A stretch of 41,070 bases of DNA from Deltaproteobacteria bacterium (GCA_029261795.1 JAJDAP010000062.1:1-41070), one strand, 5' to 3'. Counted from the stretch's first letter, positions 16,743 to 24,690 are shown. The notes: generated by a model not told the origin, from the sequence alone. Program-made: numbers and translations.

Positions 16743-17924
16743 ATGATTGACTTCAACCTCACCGACAACGACAACAAGATCCTCGACTACATCCGCACCG
16801 AGGCGCTGGTCGCCAGAAAGTACGCGCGCTACTACGACGAGAACGAAGCCGAGTTCCCGCCGGAAGCACTCGACGAGGCCGACCAGTTCCCGGGCGTCTG
16901 GTCCTTCATGGGCGATCGCACCCCCGAGGATTCGGGCCAGAGCGTGATCGGCATGCTGATCACGATGGCCGAGAACTGGGGCGATTACTCGGTCCGCATG
17001 CGAAAGGGTCGGGGCGTTGGCCTCGGCAACGCCGCACTTGGCGCCTCGGGGACCGAGGAACAACGCACGAAGTGGGGCGGTCTGTTGCTCTCGATGGCGA
17101 TCACCGAACCGGGCTGCGGTTCTGATCCCTCGCTGGTGCAGACGACGGCCGTGCTCGACGAAGAGACTGACGAGTGGATCCTGAACGGCGAGAAGATCTT
17201 CGTGACCACGGGTTGCCGAAGTGATGGCGTCGTTCTCTGGGCCACGCTCGACCGCTCGGCGGGCCGGGCCGGCATCAAGTCGTTCCTGGTCGAGAAGGAA
17301 GCCCCGGGCTTCCAGGTCTCGCACAAGGAGAAGAAACTCGGCATCCGCGCCGATGACACCGCGACCTACGTCTTCCAGGATTGCCGTATCCCGCGCGGAA
17401 ACTTGCTAGGCGGGAAGGAAGAGATCCCGAAGGCGGGTTCGGGTGGCTTCCGGGGTGTGATGAAGACCTTCAACATGACGCGCCCGCTGACGGCCGCGTT
17501 CGGCCTCGGCATGTCGCGGGCCGCCCTCGACTTCGCCCGGGAACAGCTCGAAGGCAGTGGCGTGGATCTCTCCTACGGCGCCGACACGCATGGTCTGAGT
17601 GCGGCCGCCGCCAAGTTCCAGCGCCTGGAAGCGCTCCAGGAAGCCGCGGAGCTGACGGTGCTTCATGCGGCCTATCTCTCGGATCAGGGTGAGCCCAACA
17701 ACCTCGAGGCCTGCATTTCGAAGGCCAAGGGCGGTTCCGCGGTTCGCGAGATCACCCAGGGCTGCATCGAGTTGGTCGGCCCGATGGGCGCCAGCCGCGA
17801 GCACCTGCTCGAGAAGTGGTTCCGCGACGTTCGCATCACGGACATCTACGAGGGCACCGGGCAGATCCAGAACCTGATCATCGCCCGCACGATTCTCGAC
17901 TACGACCGCACCCAGCTGAAGTAG
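16743..17924 (+). CDS. Acyl-CoA dehydrogenase, catalytic-type subunit
   Basis: This 393-residue protein starts 11 nt after the previous gene, behind AAGGAGAAGCC. Family motifs are AITEPGCGSDPS (substrate and FAD contact), WILNGEKIFVTTGCRSDG, KKLGIRADDTATYVFQDCRIP, ELVGPMGASREH, and the C-terminal RDVRITDIYEGTGQIQNLII with the expected catalytic Glu. It probably oxidises an acyl-CoA to the 2-enoyl-CoA, passing electrons to ETF. The N-terminus (residues 1-60) is acidic and unusual for the family. Pairing with the base-deficient homologue upstream recalls the alpha2beta2 dehydrogenases of actinobacterial steroid side-chain degradation, though the chemistry here is not established. Confidence 0.9.
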   Translation: MIDFNLTDNDNKILDYIRTEALVARKYARYYDENEAEFPPEALDEADQFPGVWSFMGDRTPEDSGQSVIGMLITMAENWGDYSVRMRKGRGVGLGNAALGASGTEEQRTKWGGLLLSMAITEPGCGSDPSLVQTTAVLDEETDEWILNGEKIFVTTGCRSDGVVLWATLDRSAGRAGIKSFLVEKEAPGFQVSHKEKKLGIRADDTATYVFQDCRIPRGNLLGGKEEIPKAGSGGFRGVMKTFNMTRPLTAAFGLGMSRAALDFAREQLEGSGVDLSYGADTHGLSAAAAKFQRLEALQEAAELTVLHAAYLSDQGEPNNLEACISKAKGGSAVREITQGCIELVGPMGASREHLLEKWFRDVRITDIYEGTGQIQNLIIARTILDYDRTQLK

Positions 17925-17940
17925 TCCGCATCAGAGCGGT

Positions 17941-17975
17941 CGCATGGCGGGCGGGTTAGTCTCGCCCGCCATGCG
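17941..17975 (+). promoter_or_regulatory. Stem-loop enclosing the start codon of the quinone oxidoreductase gene
   Basis: The arms CGCATGGCGGGCG (17941-17953) and CGCCCGCCATGCG (17963-17975) pair perfectly over 13 bp around a 9-nt loop. The second arm contains the ATG at 17971-17973. The loop holds TAGTCT (17957-17962), a -10-like hexamer 8 nt before the ATG. If transcription starts at that -10 the mRNA lacks the 5' arm and is leaderless. If it reads through from the dehydrogenase genes, the hairpin forms and hides the start. Confidence 0.5.
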
Positions 17976-18948
17976 AGCCGTACTGATCGCGAACGAAGGT
18001 CCCGACGCCACCTTGACCCTCGGCGAGGTGCCGTCGCCCGAACTGGGCAAGGCCGATCTTCGCATCGCGACGAAGGCGTTCGCGCTGAATCGCGGCGATT
18101 TGATGCAACGGGTCGGGATGTATCCGCCTCCGCCCGGGGCTTCCACGATCATGGGTCTCGAGTGTGCGGGCGAAGTCAGCGAGGTCGGGGCCGAGGTCTC
18201 GGGCTGGGCCGTCGGCGATCGCGCGATGGCTTTGCTTGCCGGTGGTGGTTACGCCGAAGAGGCCGTCGTCGATGCCGGCTCCGCGATGCGGGTGCCCGAC
18301 GGAATGTCCTTCACCGAGGCAGCCGCCATCCCCGAGGTCTTCCTGACGGTTCACTTGACGGTGTTCCAACTCGCCGCCTTTCCGGATGGCGGAACGTTGC
18401 TGGTCCACGGTGGCGGCAGCGGTATCGGAACCGCGGCCACCCAGATGGTGAAGGCCGTGGGCGGTCGCGTCATCACCACGGCCGGCAGCGAGGAGAAGTG
18501 CGCCCAGTGTCGGGAACTCGGCGCCGACCTGGCCGTGAACTATCGCGACGCGTCGTTCGCCGAAGCCGTCGCCGAAGCCACCGGCGGGGTCGGTGTCGAT
18601 GTCGTGCTCGACCACATCGGCGGCAGCTACCTGGCCGACAACCTCGCTTCGTTGAAGATCGGTGGCCGGTTGGTCCTGATCGGATTGATGGGCGGCGCAA
18701 AGGCGGAGATCTCGCTGGCCCAGGTGATGCTGAAGCGTCTGCAGGTGATCGGTTCGACGCTTCGCGCGCGTCCCCTGGAAGAGAAGGCGGCCATCGTCGC
18801 CGACTTCGAAGCGCGCTTCGGCGCGGCCCTCGCTAGTGGCAAGATCCGCCCGATCGTCGATCGTGTGTTTCCGATCGAACAGATCGAGATGGCACATGCG
18901 CGGATGCAGGCGAGCGACCACTTCGGCAAGCTGGTGCTGACGACCTGA
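17971..18948 (+). CDS. NADPH:quinone oxidoreductase family (zinc-less MDR, PIG3/QOR type)
   Basis: This 325-residue medium-chain dehydrogenase/reductase has the GroES-like domain at 1-125 (FALNRGDLMQRVGMYPPPPG, MGLECAGEVSEVG, WAVGDRAMALLAGGGYAE). The Rossmann domain follows, with the NADPH motif LVHGGGSGIGTAATQMVK and VVLDHIGGSYLADNLASL. The structural zinc Cys cluster is absent, as in QOR and human TP53I3 homologues. The end, HARMQASDHFGKLVLT, is typical. It probably reduces quinones or enoyl thioesters. An ATG 27 nt upstream is also in frame, but MRAVLI is the family-standard start. Confidence 0.9.
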   Translation: MRAVLIANEGPDATLTLGEVPSPELGKADLRIATKAFALNRGDLMQRVGMYPPPPGASTIMGLECAGEVSEVGAEVSGWAVGDRAMALLAGGGYAEEAVVDAGSAMRVPDGMSFTEAAAIPEVFLTVHLTVFQLAAFPDGGTLLVHGGGSGIGTAATQMVKAVGGRVITTAGSEEKCAQCRELGADLAVNYRDASFAEAVAEATGGVGVDVVLDHIGGSYLADNLASLKIGGRLVLIGLMGGAKAEISLAQVMLKRLQVIGSTLRARPLEEKAAIVADFEARFGAALASGKIRPIVDRVFPIEQIEMAHARMQASDHFGKLVLTT

Positions 18949-18967
18949 GCGCCGCGCGGGCGGCGCT
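18948..18967. terminator. GC hairpin between convergent genes
   Basis: AGCGCCGC-GCGG-GCGGCGCT forms an 8-bp perfect stem. It overlaps the stop of the oxidoreductase gene and touches the 3' end of the convergent VOC gene. No T-run flanks it on either side. By position it could act in both directions. Confidence 0.4.
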
Positions 18968-19364
18968 AGGCGCCGCTCGGCTGCTCGCGACCGGGTTCGT
19001 ACTGCATGGCGCACAGCACGTTGCCCTCGGTGTCTTCGAATTGGAAGAGTTTGCCGACGCCCGGGATCTCGTGGCCGGGGTAGGTGATCTTGCCGCCGTG
19101 GGCGACGACGGCTTCGCGGATCGGCTCGAGTTCATCCACCGAGACGGTGCACTCGAAGCCACGCATCCCCGGGCCGCGTTCTTGCTCCGGCCGTTTCTGA
19201 AGGGCGCCGTGGATGCCGGGATCGTCCGGGGTGCCGGTATGGATCCGGTAGAAATCCGGCGGTCCGAATTCCTCGAAGCGCCAACCGAAGACGGCTTCAT
19301 AGAAAACCCGGGCCCGGTCGGTATCGTCGGCCGTGATCGCGAAGTGTCGGATGTTGTGCGGCAT
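18966..19364 (-). CDS. VOC-family (glyoxalase/bleomycin-resistance fold) protein
   Basis: This 132-residue protein has two beta-alpha-beta-beta-beta modules: HFAITADDTDRARVFYEAVF with GWRF, and CTVSVDELEPIREAVVAHGG with GKLFQFEDTEGNVLCAMQYE. Candidate metal ligands are the first-strand His (HFAIT) and the Glu residues late in each module. Function within the VOC superfamily (lyase, dioxygenase or binding protein) cannot be assigned. I chose the ATG at 19362-19364 because the reading frame further upstream is the antisense of the AraC gene. There is no Shine-Dalgarno; TATGAT ends 6 nt before the ATG, suggesting a leaderless mRNA. Confidence 0.83.
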   Translation of the reverse strand: MPHNIRHFAITADDTDRARVFYEAVFGWRFEEFGPPDFYRIHTGTPDDPGIHGALQKRPEQERGPGMRGFECTVSVDELEPIREAVVAHGGKITYPGHEIPGVGKLFQFEDTEGNVLCAMQYEPGREQPSGA

Positions 19365-19370
19365 GGGGAG

Positions 19371-19376
19371 ATCATA
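19371..19376 (-). promoter_or_regulatory. -10-like element TATGAT, leaderless promoter of the VOC gene
   Basis: On the minus strand TATGAT (5 of 6 to TATAAT) lies 6 nt before the ATG at 19364, so the predicted start site is at or next to the start codon. No good -35 is spaced 16-18 bp upstream. Confidence 0.4.
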
Positions 19377-19418
19377 GACCCGCGAGCGCCTGCCAATCTT
19401 CCTGTATTCTGGCATCCG

Positions 19419-20210
19419 ATGTCGAAAGAACGACAGAGCCCGTTCCTGATTCGATCCCTCCACGTCCGTTACGACCCGGGAACCGAACTCGAGCCGCACG
19501 CCCACGCGTGGGCTCAACTGGTCTACGCCTCGGAAGGGGTCATGACCGTTCGTACCTCCGAGGGCTCCTGGGTGGTGCCGCCTGAGCGAGCCTTGCTGGT
19601 TCCCGCTGGGGTCGAGCATTCGATTCGCATGGCCGGCCACGTCACGATGCGAACGCTCTATCTCGAGCCGCAGTTGGTGGGGGATCGCCTCGCCGGGCGC
19701 CCCATCGTGGTGAACGTGTCGAGATTGATTCGTGAGTTCATTCTGCACATCGTTGCGTGCGGCATGTTGCAAAGAGGCGCGGCGGCGGACGAGCGCATGG
19801 CCGCAGTGTTGGTCGACCTGCTCGAGGCCGTTCCAGTCGCGCCGTTGGAATTGCGCACGCCAACCGATTCCCGCGCACTTCTCGCCGCTGAACGAATCCG
19901 CGGCGAGGGTGCCGATGAGCTGTCCCTCGATGCGCTCGCCCGCGAGGTCGGGGCGAGTCGCCGCACACTCGAGCGCCTGTTCCAGGCCGAGACCGGGATG
20001 ACGCTGGGGCGTTGGCGTCAGCTCGCGCGCTTGCTTCGCGCACTCGAGATGCTGGCCGCCGGCACGCCGGTCACGCAGGTTGCACTGGACGTTGGCTACC
20101 GCAGTCCGAGCGCCTTCATCCAGACGTTCCGCAACCTGTTCGGTACCACTCCCGGGCGCTACTTCGAAACGGAGGAAGCTCCGGAAATCCGGCACGATTC
20201 GGCGTCCTGA
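19419..20210 (+). CDS. AraC-family transcriptional regulator with cupin N-terminus
   Basis: The protein has 263 residues. The N-terminal cupin-like sensor (about 1-110) includes ELEPHAHAWAQLVYASEGVM and WVVPPERALLVPAGVEHSI. The C-terminal AraC domain (about 165-250) has two HTHs: LSLDALAREVGASRRTLERLF, then VTQVALDVGYRSPSAFIQTF and FGTTPGRYF. It resembles the NimR/RipA-like group of cupin-AraC regulators. TATTCT at 19405-19410 is 8 nt before the ATG with no Shine-Dalgarno, so it is probably leaderless. It is divergent from the VOC gene, a plausible target along with the oxidoreductase behind it. Confidence 0.88.
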   Translation: MSKERQSPFLIRSLHVRYDPGTELEPHAHAWAQLVYASEGVMTVRTSEGSWVVPPERALLVPAGVEHSIRMAGHVTMRTLYLEPQLVGDRLAGRPIVVNVSRLIREFILHIVACGMLQRGAAADERMAAVLVDLLEAVPVAPLELRTPTDSRALLAAERIRGEGADELSLDALAREVGASRRTLERLFQAETGMTLGRWRQLARLLRALEMLAAGTPVTQVALDVGYRSPSAFIQTFRNLFGTTPGRYFETEEAPEIRHDSAS

Positions 20211-20305
20211 GCTCTTTCGGAGCAGGTCGGTTCCGCTAGTTTCCGCGCCCGAGCGAAGGCCGGGCCACGGGGTCCGCCGTGTCCAAAACCTGAACGGAGA
20301 AACTT

Positions 20306-20743
20306 GTGGCCATCGAGCGCACCCTTTCCATCGTGAAGCCGGACGCCGTCGAGAAGGGCGCGACGGGTGACATCCTCGGCCGCTTCGAGAAGGCCGGCCT
20401 CGAGATCATCGCACTGAAGAAGACACACTTGAGCGAAGGCCTCGCCAAGGGCTTCTATGCCGTGCACAAGGAGCGCCCGTTCTTCAGAGAACTCGTCTCG
20501 TTCATGACTTCCGGTCCAGTCGTCATCAGTGTCCTCGAAGGCGAAGGCGCCATCGCCAAGAACCGCCAGTTGATGGGGCCGACCAACTCCGAGGAAGCGC
20601 CGGCCGGAACGATTCGCGGCGACCACGGCACTGATATCGAGCGCAATGCCGCTCACGGCTCTGACGCACCGGAGACGGCCAAGGTCGAGATCTCGTATTT
20701 CTTCAACGCGTCGGAGATCGTCGAGCCCAGCGAGGCGCTCTGA
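20306..20743 (+). CDS. ndk: Nucleoside diphosphate kinase
   Basis: This 145-residue enzyme transfers the gamma-phosphate between NTPs and NDPs through a phosphohistidine. The start is GTG with GGAGAAACTT upstream ([18 protein letters not shown] is diagnostic). The active-site His is in ERNAAHGSD (His117). TIRGDHGTD and the C-terminal ISYFF match the family. Full length. A -10-like TAGTTT lies near 20239, leaving a leader of about 60 nt. It appears monocistronic. Confidence 0.97.
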   Translation: MAIERTLSIVKPDAVEKGATGDILGRFEKAGLEIIALKKTHLSEGLAKGFYAVHKERPFFRELVSFMTSGPVVISVLEGEGAIAKNRQLMGPTNSEEAPAGTIRGDHGTDIERNAAHGSDAPETAKVEISYFFNASEIVEPSEAL

Positions 20744-20856
20744 CCCGAGCCGACGCGTGATGTCGATCACCGAAGCGATGACGCGAACAGCTAAGTCTCA
20801 AGTCATCGCGTGAGTGCCCGAAAAGCCTCAAGCAGCCTCGCCGACGAAGGGGAACC

Positions 20857-20946
20857 GTGGCACGACGAGCCATCCGCAGCCATCACCTCTGGTTGACCAT
20901 CGCCTATCTGACGGTGCTGGTCCTGATGGTGCACGGCCAGGCCTAG
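20857..20946 (+). CDS. Possible 29-residue single-pass membrane peptide
   Basis: A short frame from a GTG, with the strong Shine-Dalgarno GAAGGGGAA 2 nt upstream, encodes a basic head (MARRAIRSHH) followed by LWLTIAYLTVLVLMVHGQA and a stop. That is a classic N-in transmembrane peptide. It lies between ndk and the convergent PEP-CTERM gene, whose 3' end starts 6 nt further on. No homologue is recognised. An overlapping frame from the GTG at 20811 lacks a hydrophobic segment and looks less likely. Confidence 0.4.
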   Translation: MARRAIRSHHLWLTIAYLTVLVLMVHGQA

Positions 20947-20952
20947 GCGGGT

Positions 20953-22068
20953 TCAGAGCGAGGCGCGTCGACCGAGCGCGAGGCCCAGGGATGCAGCCAG
21001 CAGCAGCATCAGCTGCGGCTCGGGGGTGATGACCGTCCGGGTCAACGAGATCGGGTTGAGGCGCGAGCTGAGGCCGAGCTTGTCTCTCGAGAAGTGGGCC
21101 GCCCCCAGGTCGAGGATCGCAAGGCAGTTGTCCCCGTCGGGGCAGGCGATGATCACGTGGTTCAGCGGATCGATCCACTCGCCGTTCGCGAAGAGCGCCC
21201 CATCGAGCACGATCTCCATGGCGATCTGGTACTGCCAACCGCTGAAGTCGGAGTCGTCGTACAGCGTCAGGGCCTGAGGCGCGACCGGGTTGTCGCTCGT
21301 CGGGTCGGAGTAGTTCGCGTCGGTCGCGGGCGAGTCGCGGAAGACGCCAAACCGGTCCTTGTACCGGAAGGCCATCGCGCTATCGAGGTCCTGTTGGCTG
21401 ATCGCGCCGGTACCCCCCGGCCCGAAGTGCAGGAGGTTCCACTCCGTAGAGGTCGCCGCCTCCAGGAAGAACTGCCCGTTCTGGGGGAAGTTCTGGATCG
21501 AACCCTCGTTCTGCTTGAGCGCTTGGCCGAGCCAGTCGGCACCAAAGCCGCCGGACTGGAATTGCTGGGCGCCGCTTCCCACGGCTTCAGTCGTTCCGAG
21601 CGCACTCGAGAGCAGATCCACGCTGAAGCGGATGTTGCCGGCTGTCGAGTTGCGCACTTCCATCTTGTTCCCGACGGTGCCGAACGAATCGCTGCGCCAG
21701 AGTTCCTGGAAGGTATGCGGGTCGAGGACGTATTGACCGATCTGCGAGCAGGACGGGCCGTCGCCGACCTCACAGCCCCAGGTGTTGTCCACCAGGTCCG
21801 TGGGAGCCTGGTAGTAGAGGTGGAGGTCGCCGTTCGCCGCTTGATCGAACGCGAGGATGCCACCCGAGACGGGGATGTTGTTGGGCCCATACTCGTAGTC
21901 GACTGCATAGACGAACGCGTATTCGCCCGCCTGGATGCGACCGTCCACGGTGACGGCGCCCGCCGGAACCGCCGTCCCGAGCAGGAGCAGCAGAGCGCTC
22001 ACCAGCCAGTTCAAGTTGGCTTCGGTGTTCGGGGAATCGGGTCCGGGTTCAGGGTGTCGGCCGAGCAT
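20953..22068 (-). CDS. PEP-CTERM-sorted secreted protein, function unknown
   Basis: The protein has 371 residues. A signal-peptide core (LVSALLLLLGTAVPAGA) ends near residue 38. The C-terminus (TPEPQLMLLLAASLGLALGRRASL without the last few residues) is a PEP-CTERM signal, handled by exosortase, with Pro-Glu-Pro, a hydrophobic helix and an Arg pair. The central 310 residues are Asp/Gly/Ser-rich and contain DGRIQAGEYAF near the start, similar to repeated matrix or sugar-binding surface proteins, but no domain is certain. The ATG at 22068 gives a long hydrophilic N-region; TTG or GTG codons nearer the hydrophobic core are alternatives. It is downstream of the sigma-54 regulator on the same strand. 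Confidence 0.75.
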   Translation of the reverse strand: MLGRHPEPGPDSPNTEANLNWLVSALLLLLGTAVPAGAVTVDGRIQAGEYAFVYAVDYEYGPNNIPVSGGILAFDQAANGDLHLYYQAPTDLVDNTWGCEVGDGPSCSQIGQYVLDPHTFQELWRSDSFGTVGNKMEVRNSTAGNIRFSVDLLSSALGTTEAVGSGAQQFQSGGFGADWLGQALKQNEGSIQNFPQNGQFFLEAATSTEWNLLHFGPGGTGAISQQDLDSAMAFRYKDRFGVFRDSPATDANYSDPTSDNPVAPQALTLYDDSDFSGWQYQIAMEIVLDGALFANGEWIDPLNHVIIACPDGDNCLAILDLGAAHFSRDKLGLSSRLNPISLTRTVITPEPQLMLLLAASLGLALGRRASL

Positions 22069-22351
22069 CAGCGTTGTCTAGCCCCCTCGTATGAGTGGCC
22101 TGACGGGCGGCAACGTGGCAGGGAACCTTCACCTGCGGCTCGGAATTCTTTGCGCTCCGGGGGCAAAGATCCTGGGGGGCGAAGACAGCTGCCCGGGCCG
22201 ATACAGGAGGCACGACCGGCCCGGGCAGCTTCGGGAAGAGCACGTCTTCGTCGATGGGTAGGACGTCGTCCGGGCCCGATTGGTTCCCGACGCTTGGCGT
22301 GCCGGGATGCGCTGGGGGGAGGGTGCCCGGGCTGGGCTTCCGAGAAGCGCT
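22069..22351. other. Gap between the sigma-54 regulator and the PEP-CTERM gene
   Basis: This 283-nt gap has one outstanding structure: arms AGCTGCCCGGGCCG (22187-22200) and CGGCCCGGGCAGCT (22217-22230) pair perfectly over 14 bp around a 16-nt loop that contains AGGAGG. On the minus strand it lies about 120 nt after the regulator's stop and 120 nt before the PEP-CTERM start. It has no T-run. I found no convincing -24/-12 promoter for the PEP-CTERM gene here. Confidence 0.5.
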
Positions 22352-23740
22352 CTAGGCTTCGCAGACCCTCAGTTCGCGCATCTTCCGCAGCATCGTGGCG
22401 TACGAGACCCCCAGGGATGCGGATGCGCGGCGTCGGTTCCAGCCATTCAAGTAGAGCGTCTGTGTGATCAGCTCGCGTTCGGCTTCGCTCGCCACGCGAT
22501 GCGTGACGTCGAGCAGCGGCTCCTGGCCTGCGGCGGTTTCCGCCTCCGCGACGAGCGAGCCGAGGCTCCGCAGAAACGCTTCCGAGCGGCACTCCAACAG
22601 CGCGGCGACCGTGGTTTCGTCCGACTGAAGCGCCACCACCCGACGCGCGATGTTCTCCAGCTCTCGGATGTTCCCCGGGAAATGGTGGTGCTGGAGGATC
22701 GCGACGAGGCGCGCGCTGACTTCCGGGATCGGGCGCTCCAGCAGCTCGCTGTAGTACGCCAACAGCTCTTCGAGGAGCGGGGCTATTTCGTGCCGTCGCT
22801 CTCGCAACGGCATGATCTCGAGCGGAACCACGTGCAGCCGCTCGTACAGGTCGAGACGGAAGCGCCCCTGTTCGACGCGAGCAGCGAGATCGGCACTCGT
22901 CGCCGTGATGAGTTGCGCATCCGCGTGCCGTTCCTTGTTCGAGCCCAATCGGCAGAAATCGCCGCCTTCGAGCACCTGGAGCAACTTGGCCTGGAGTTCG
23001 AGGTCGAGATCCCCGATCTCGTCGAGGAAGATGGTTCCGCCCGCGGCAATCTCGAAGCGGCCCCGCTTCGTCTTGGTGGCGCCGGTGAAGGCGCCGCGCT
23101 CGTAACCAAAGAGCTCGGCCTCCAGCAGGTGGCGCGGAATCGCCGTGCAAAGGACGGTCACGAAAGGCTTGCCGGCTCGTCGCGAGTCTTCGTGGATCGC
23201 GCGGGCCAGCACCGTCTTGCCAACGCCGGTCTCGCCAAGGATGCATAGGGGGAGGCCGAACTGGGTCGCGCGCTTCGCCATGTTCCGGAGCCCTTCGAGC
23301 CCCGGAGACGGATGGAGTGAACGCACGGGCTTCGCCAGCTGCAGCTGTGGCGGAGGCACGAAGGGCATCAGGAGTGCTTCGAGTTCGAGGGGATCCAGCG
23401 GGGCTTCGAGGGCGGCGTCGCCACCGGCGTCGAGGAAGCACGCGTTCTTGCGACCCGACTCCGAGAACCCCACGATCGTCAGGTTGGGGTTTGCCTCACG
23501 CAGCTCGGGGAGGAGTACGCGTTGATGGTCCGGCAGGTCGAGATCCAGCAGGACCAACCCAGGACCCTCGTGGGTCGCCACGCTTGCCAACACACGTTCG
23601 GGGGCAAATACCGGGTGCGCTGTGCCGCCGCGCGCCAAGATGATTGCGCACGCAGCCTCACGCTTCGGCCCCGGTGAGGCCTGGACGACGATGCGTGCAC
23701 TGGGATCACCCGTGCATAAGTGTACTGTCGGAGAGAACAA
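22352..23740 (-). CDS. Sigma-54-dependent enhancer-binding transcriptional regulator (NtrC family, PrsR-like context)
   Basis: The protein has about 462 residues. The N-terminal receiver-like domain (about 1-125) keeps the phospho-Asp context LVLLDLDLPD but lacks a clear acidic pair and the final Lys, so it may not be phosphorylated. The AAA+ domain has Walker A GETGVGKT, the sigma-54 loop ELFGYERGAFTGA, Walker B TIFLDEIGDL and RLDLYERLHVVPLEI. A Fis-type HTH ends the protein (LNGWNRRRASASLGVSYATM). It activates sigma-54 promoters from a distance. Its place among PEP-CTERM and export genes recalls PrsR regulators of exosortase systems. The start is unclear: the longest frame begins with TTG and has no Shine-Dalgarno. 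Confidence 0.9.
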   Translation of the reverse strand: MFSPTVHLCTGDPSARIVVQASPGPKREAACAIILARGGTAHPVFAPERVLASVATHEGPGLVLLDLDLPDHQRVLLPELREANPNLTIVGFSESGRKNACFLDAGGDAALEAPLDPLELEALLMPFVPPPQLQLAKPVRSLHPSPGLEGLRNMAKRATQFGLPLCILGETGVGKTVLARAIHEDSRRAGKPFVTVLCTAIPRHLLEAELFGYERGAFTGATKTKRGRFEIAAGGTIFLDEIGDLDLELQAKLLQVLEGGDFCRLGSNKERHADAQLITATSADLAARVEQGRFRLDLYERLHVVPLEIMPLRERRHEIAPLLEELLAYYSELLERPIPEVSARLVAILQHHHFPGNIRELENIARRVVALQSDETTVAALLECRSEAFLRSLGSLVAEAETAAGQEPLLDVTHRVASEAERELITQTLYLNGWNRRRASASLGVSYATMLRKMRELRVCEA

Positions 23741-24079
23741 CGTCGGAGGAGCACCCTACTTCGTTCAGGGCAGTATCCGTCGGCAGACTGGCTGGCGTCA
23801 ATCAAATTGTCATCGGGATCACGGTAAATCGCTGGCGGCCGAGGCGCCGGGCTCTCGGCTGAACGCTGAGAGCTTGAGCTCGCCGAGCTTTCCTCCCCGG
23901 GGGCGGCATCTTCGAGAGCCATCTTGCGCGTCACGGCGGCGGGGCAGCGTGGTGCAAGGAGCTTCTCAGCAACTCCGTGACACTTTTCTCTCGCGGGAGC
24001 CACGTACCAGACACGTCGGTGAAGTGGGTCCCCCAGGTCTGGGCGGGTTCCAGCCGGCGCTTGCGGAGGCTGAAAGTAG
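23741..24079. other. Divergent regulatory region, sigma-54 regulator / PEP-CTERM protein
   Basis: This 339-nt region must promote both flanking genes. The direct repeat GTCGGAG (copies near 23728 and 23742, the first inside the regulator's assumed start) and nested inverted repeats near 23850-23900 (GCTCTC with GAGAGC, CTCGGC with GCCGAG) are visible. GG-N10-GC pairs occur but without the TTGC of a real -12 box, so no sigma-54 promoter is called. No credible gene is seen. Confidence 0.4.
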
Positions 24080-24634
24080 ATGCAGAAGCGAATGCGGAAC
24101 CTGGTTGGAGCGCTTTTCGTCGGTGGCGTGATGTTCGTAGCGGGGAGCGCCTCGGCGTTGAGCCTGATGGTCGGCGAGTCCAGTTCGAGCCCTGACCTCA
24201 CTTTCACGGTCTCCTTCGACGTCCCGGGAACCCCACTCAGTGGTTACGAGCTGTTCTTTACCTGGGACACCACCCAGCTCACCTTCAGCAGCGCCACGAA
24301 CCTCTACAACGATCTGTTCATCGTCCCGACCTTCACGGTGCTCAACACCGGGCTTGGCTCGGGAACGACCGGAATCGGCCGCGCCTCCGTGTTGCAGCTC
24401 TCGGATTTCCCGGCGACCGATCTCATGGAACTGGTCTTCACCGAGACGAACCCCGGGCAGACGAGTACGAACGCTCTGATCTTGAGCCTGTCGGCGGCTG
24501 GCCTCACCGGAGGCTTTTCGCCTGCCTCGGTCGTGGTGACCAACCCGAACGTCTTCTTCACGTTCATTCCCGAGCCCTCGACCCTGGTGTTGGTCGGGCT
24601 CGGTTCCCTCGCACTCGCGATGCGACGCCGCTGA
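24080..24634 (+). CDS. PEP-CTERM protein with cohesin-like beta domain
   Basis: The protein has 184 residues. The signal peptide (MQKRMRNLVGALFVGGVMFV, cleaved after ASA near 25) is followed by a beta-rich domain resembling cohesin/carbohydrate-binding sandwiches (LTFTVSFDVPGTPLSGYELF, then FTWDTTQLTFSSA). The C-terminal sorting signal is complete: FIPEPSTLVLVGLGSLALAM with three Arg at the end. PEP-CTERM proteins are processed by exosortase and often join exopolysaccharide matrices. No exosortase gene is in the window. GGAGG lies 10 nt before the ATG. Confidence 0.87.
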   Translation: MQKRMRNLVGALFVGGVMFVAGSASALSLMVGESSSSPDLTFTVSFDVPGTPLSGYELFFTWDTTQLTFSSATNLYNDLFIVPTFTVLNTGLGSGTTGIGRASVLQLSDFPATDLMELVFTETNPGQTSTNALILSLSAAGLTGGFSPASVVVTNPNVFFTFIPEPSTLVLVGLGSLALAMRRR

Positions 24635-24690
24635 GGCACCCGAACGCCATGATCGGACGCCAGGTGCTCGGGCGTGGGGCCTAGCGCCGC

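Noticed and set aside
19365..20195. Upstream extension of the VOC protein to 409 residues
   Set aside because: The extension is the antisense of the AraC gene; the VOC domain begins at the ATG at 19364, behind its own -10 element.
23741..24079. GG-N10-GC pairs as sigma-54 promoters for the PEP-CTERM gene
   Set aside because: They lack TTGC at -12 and are expected by chance at this GC content.
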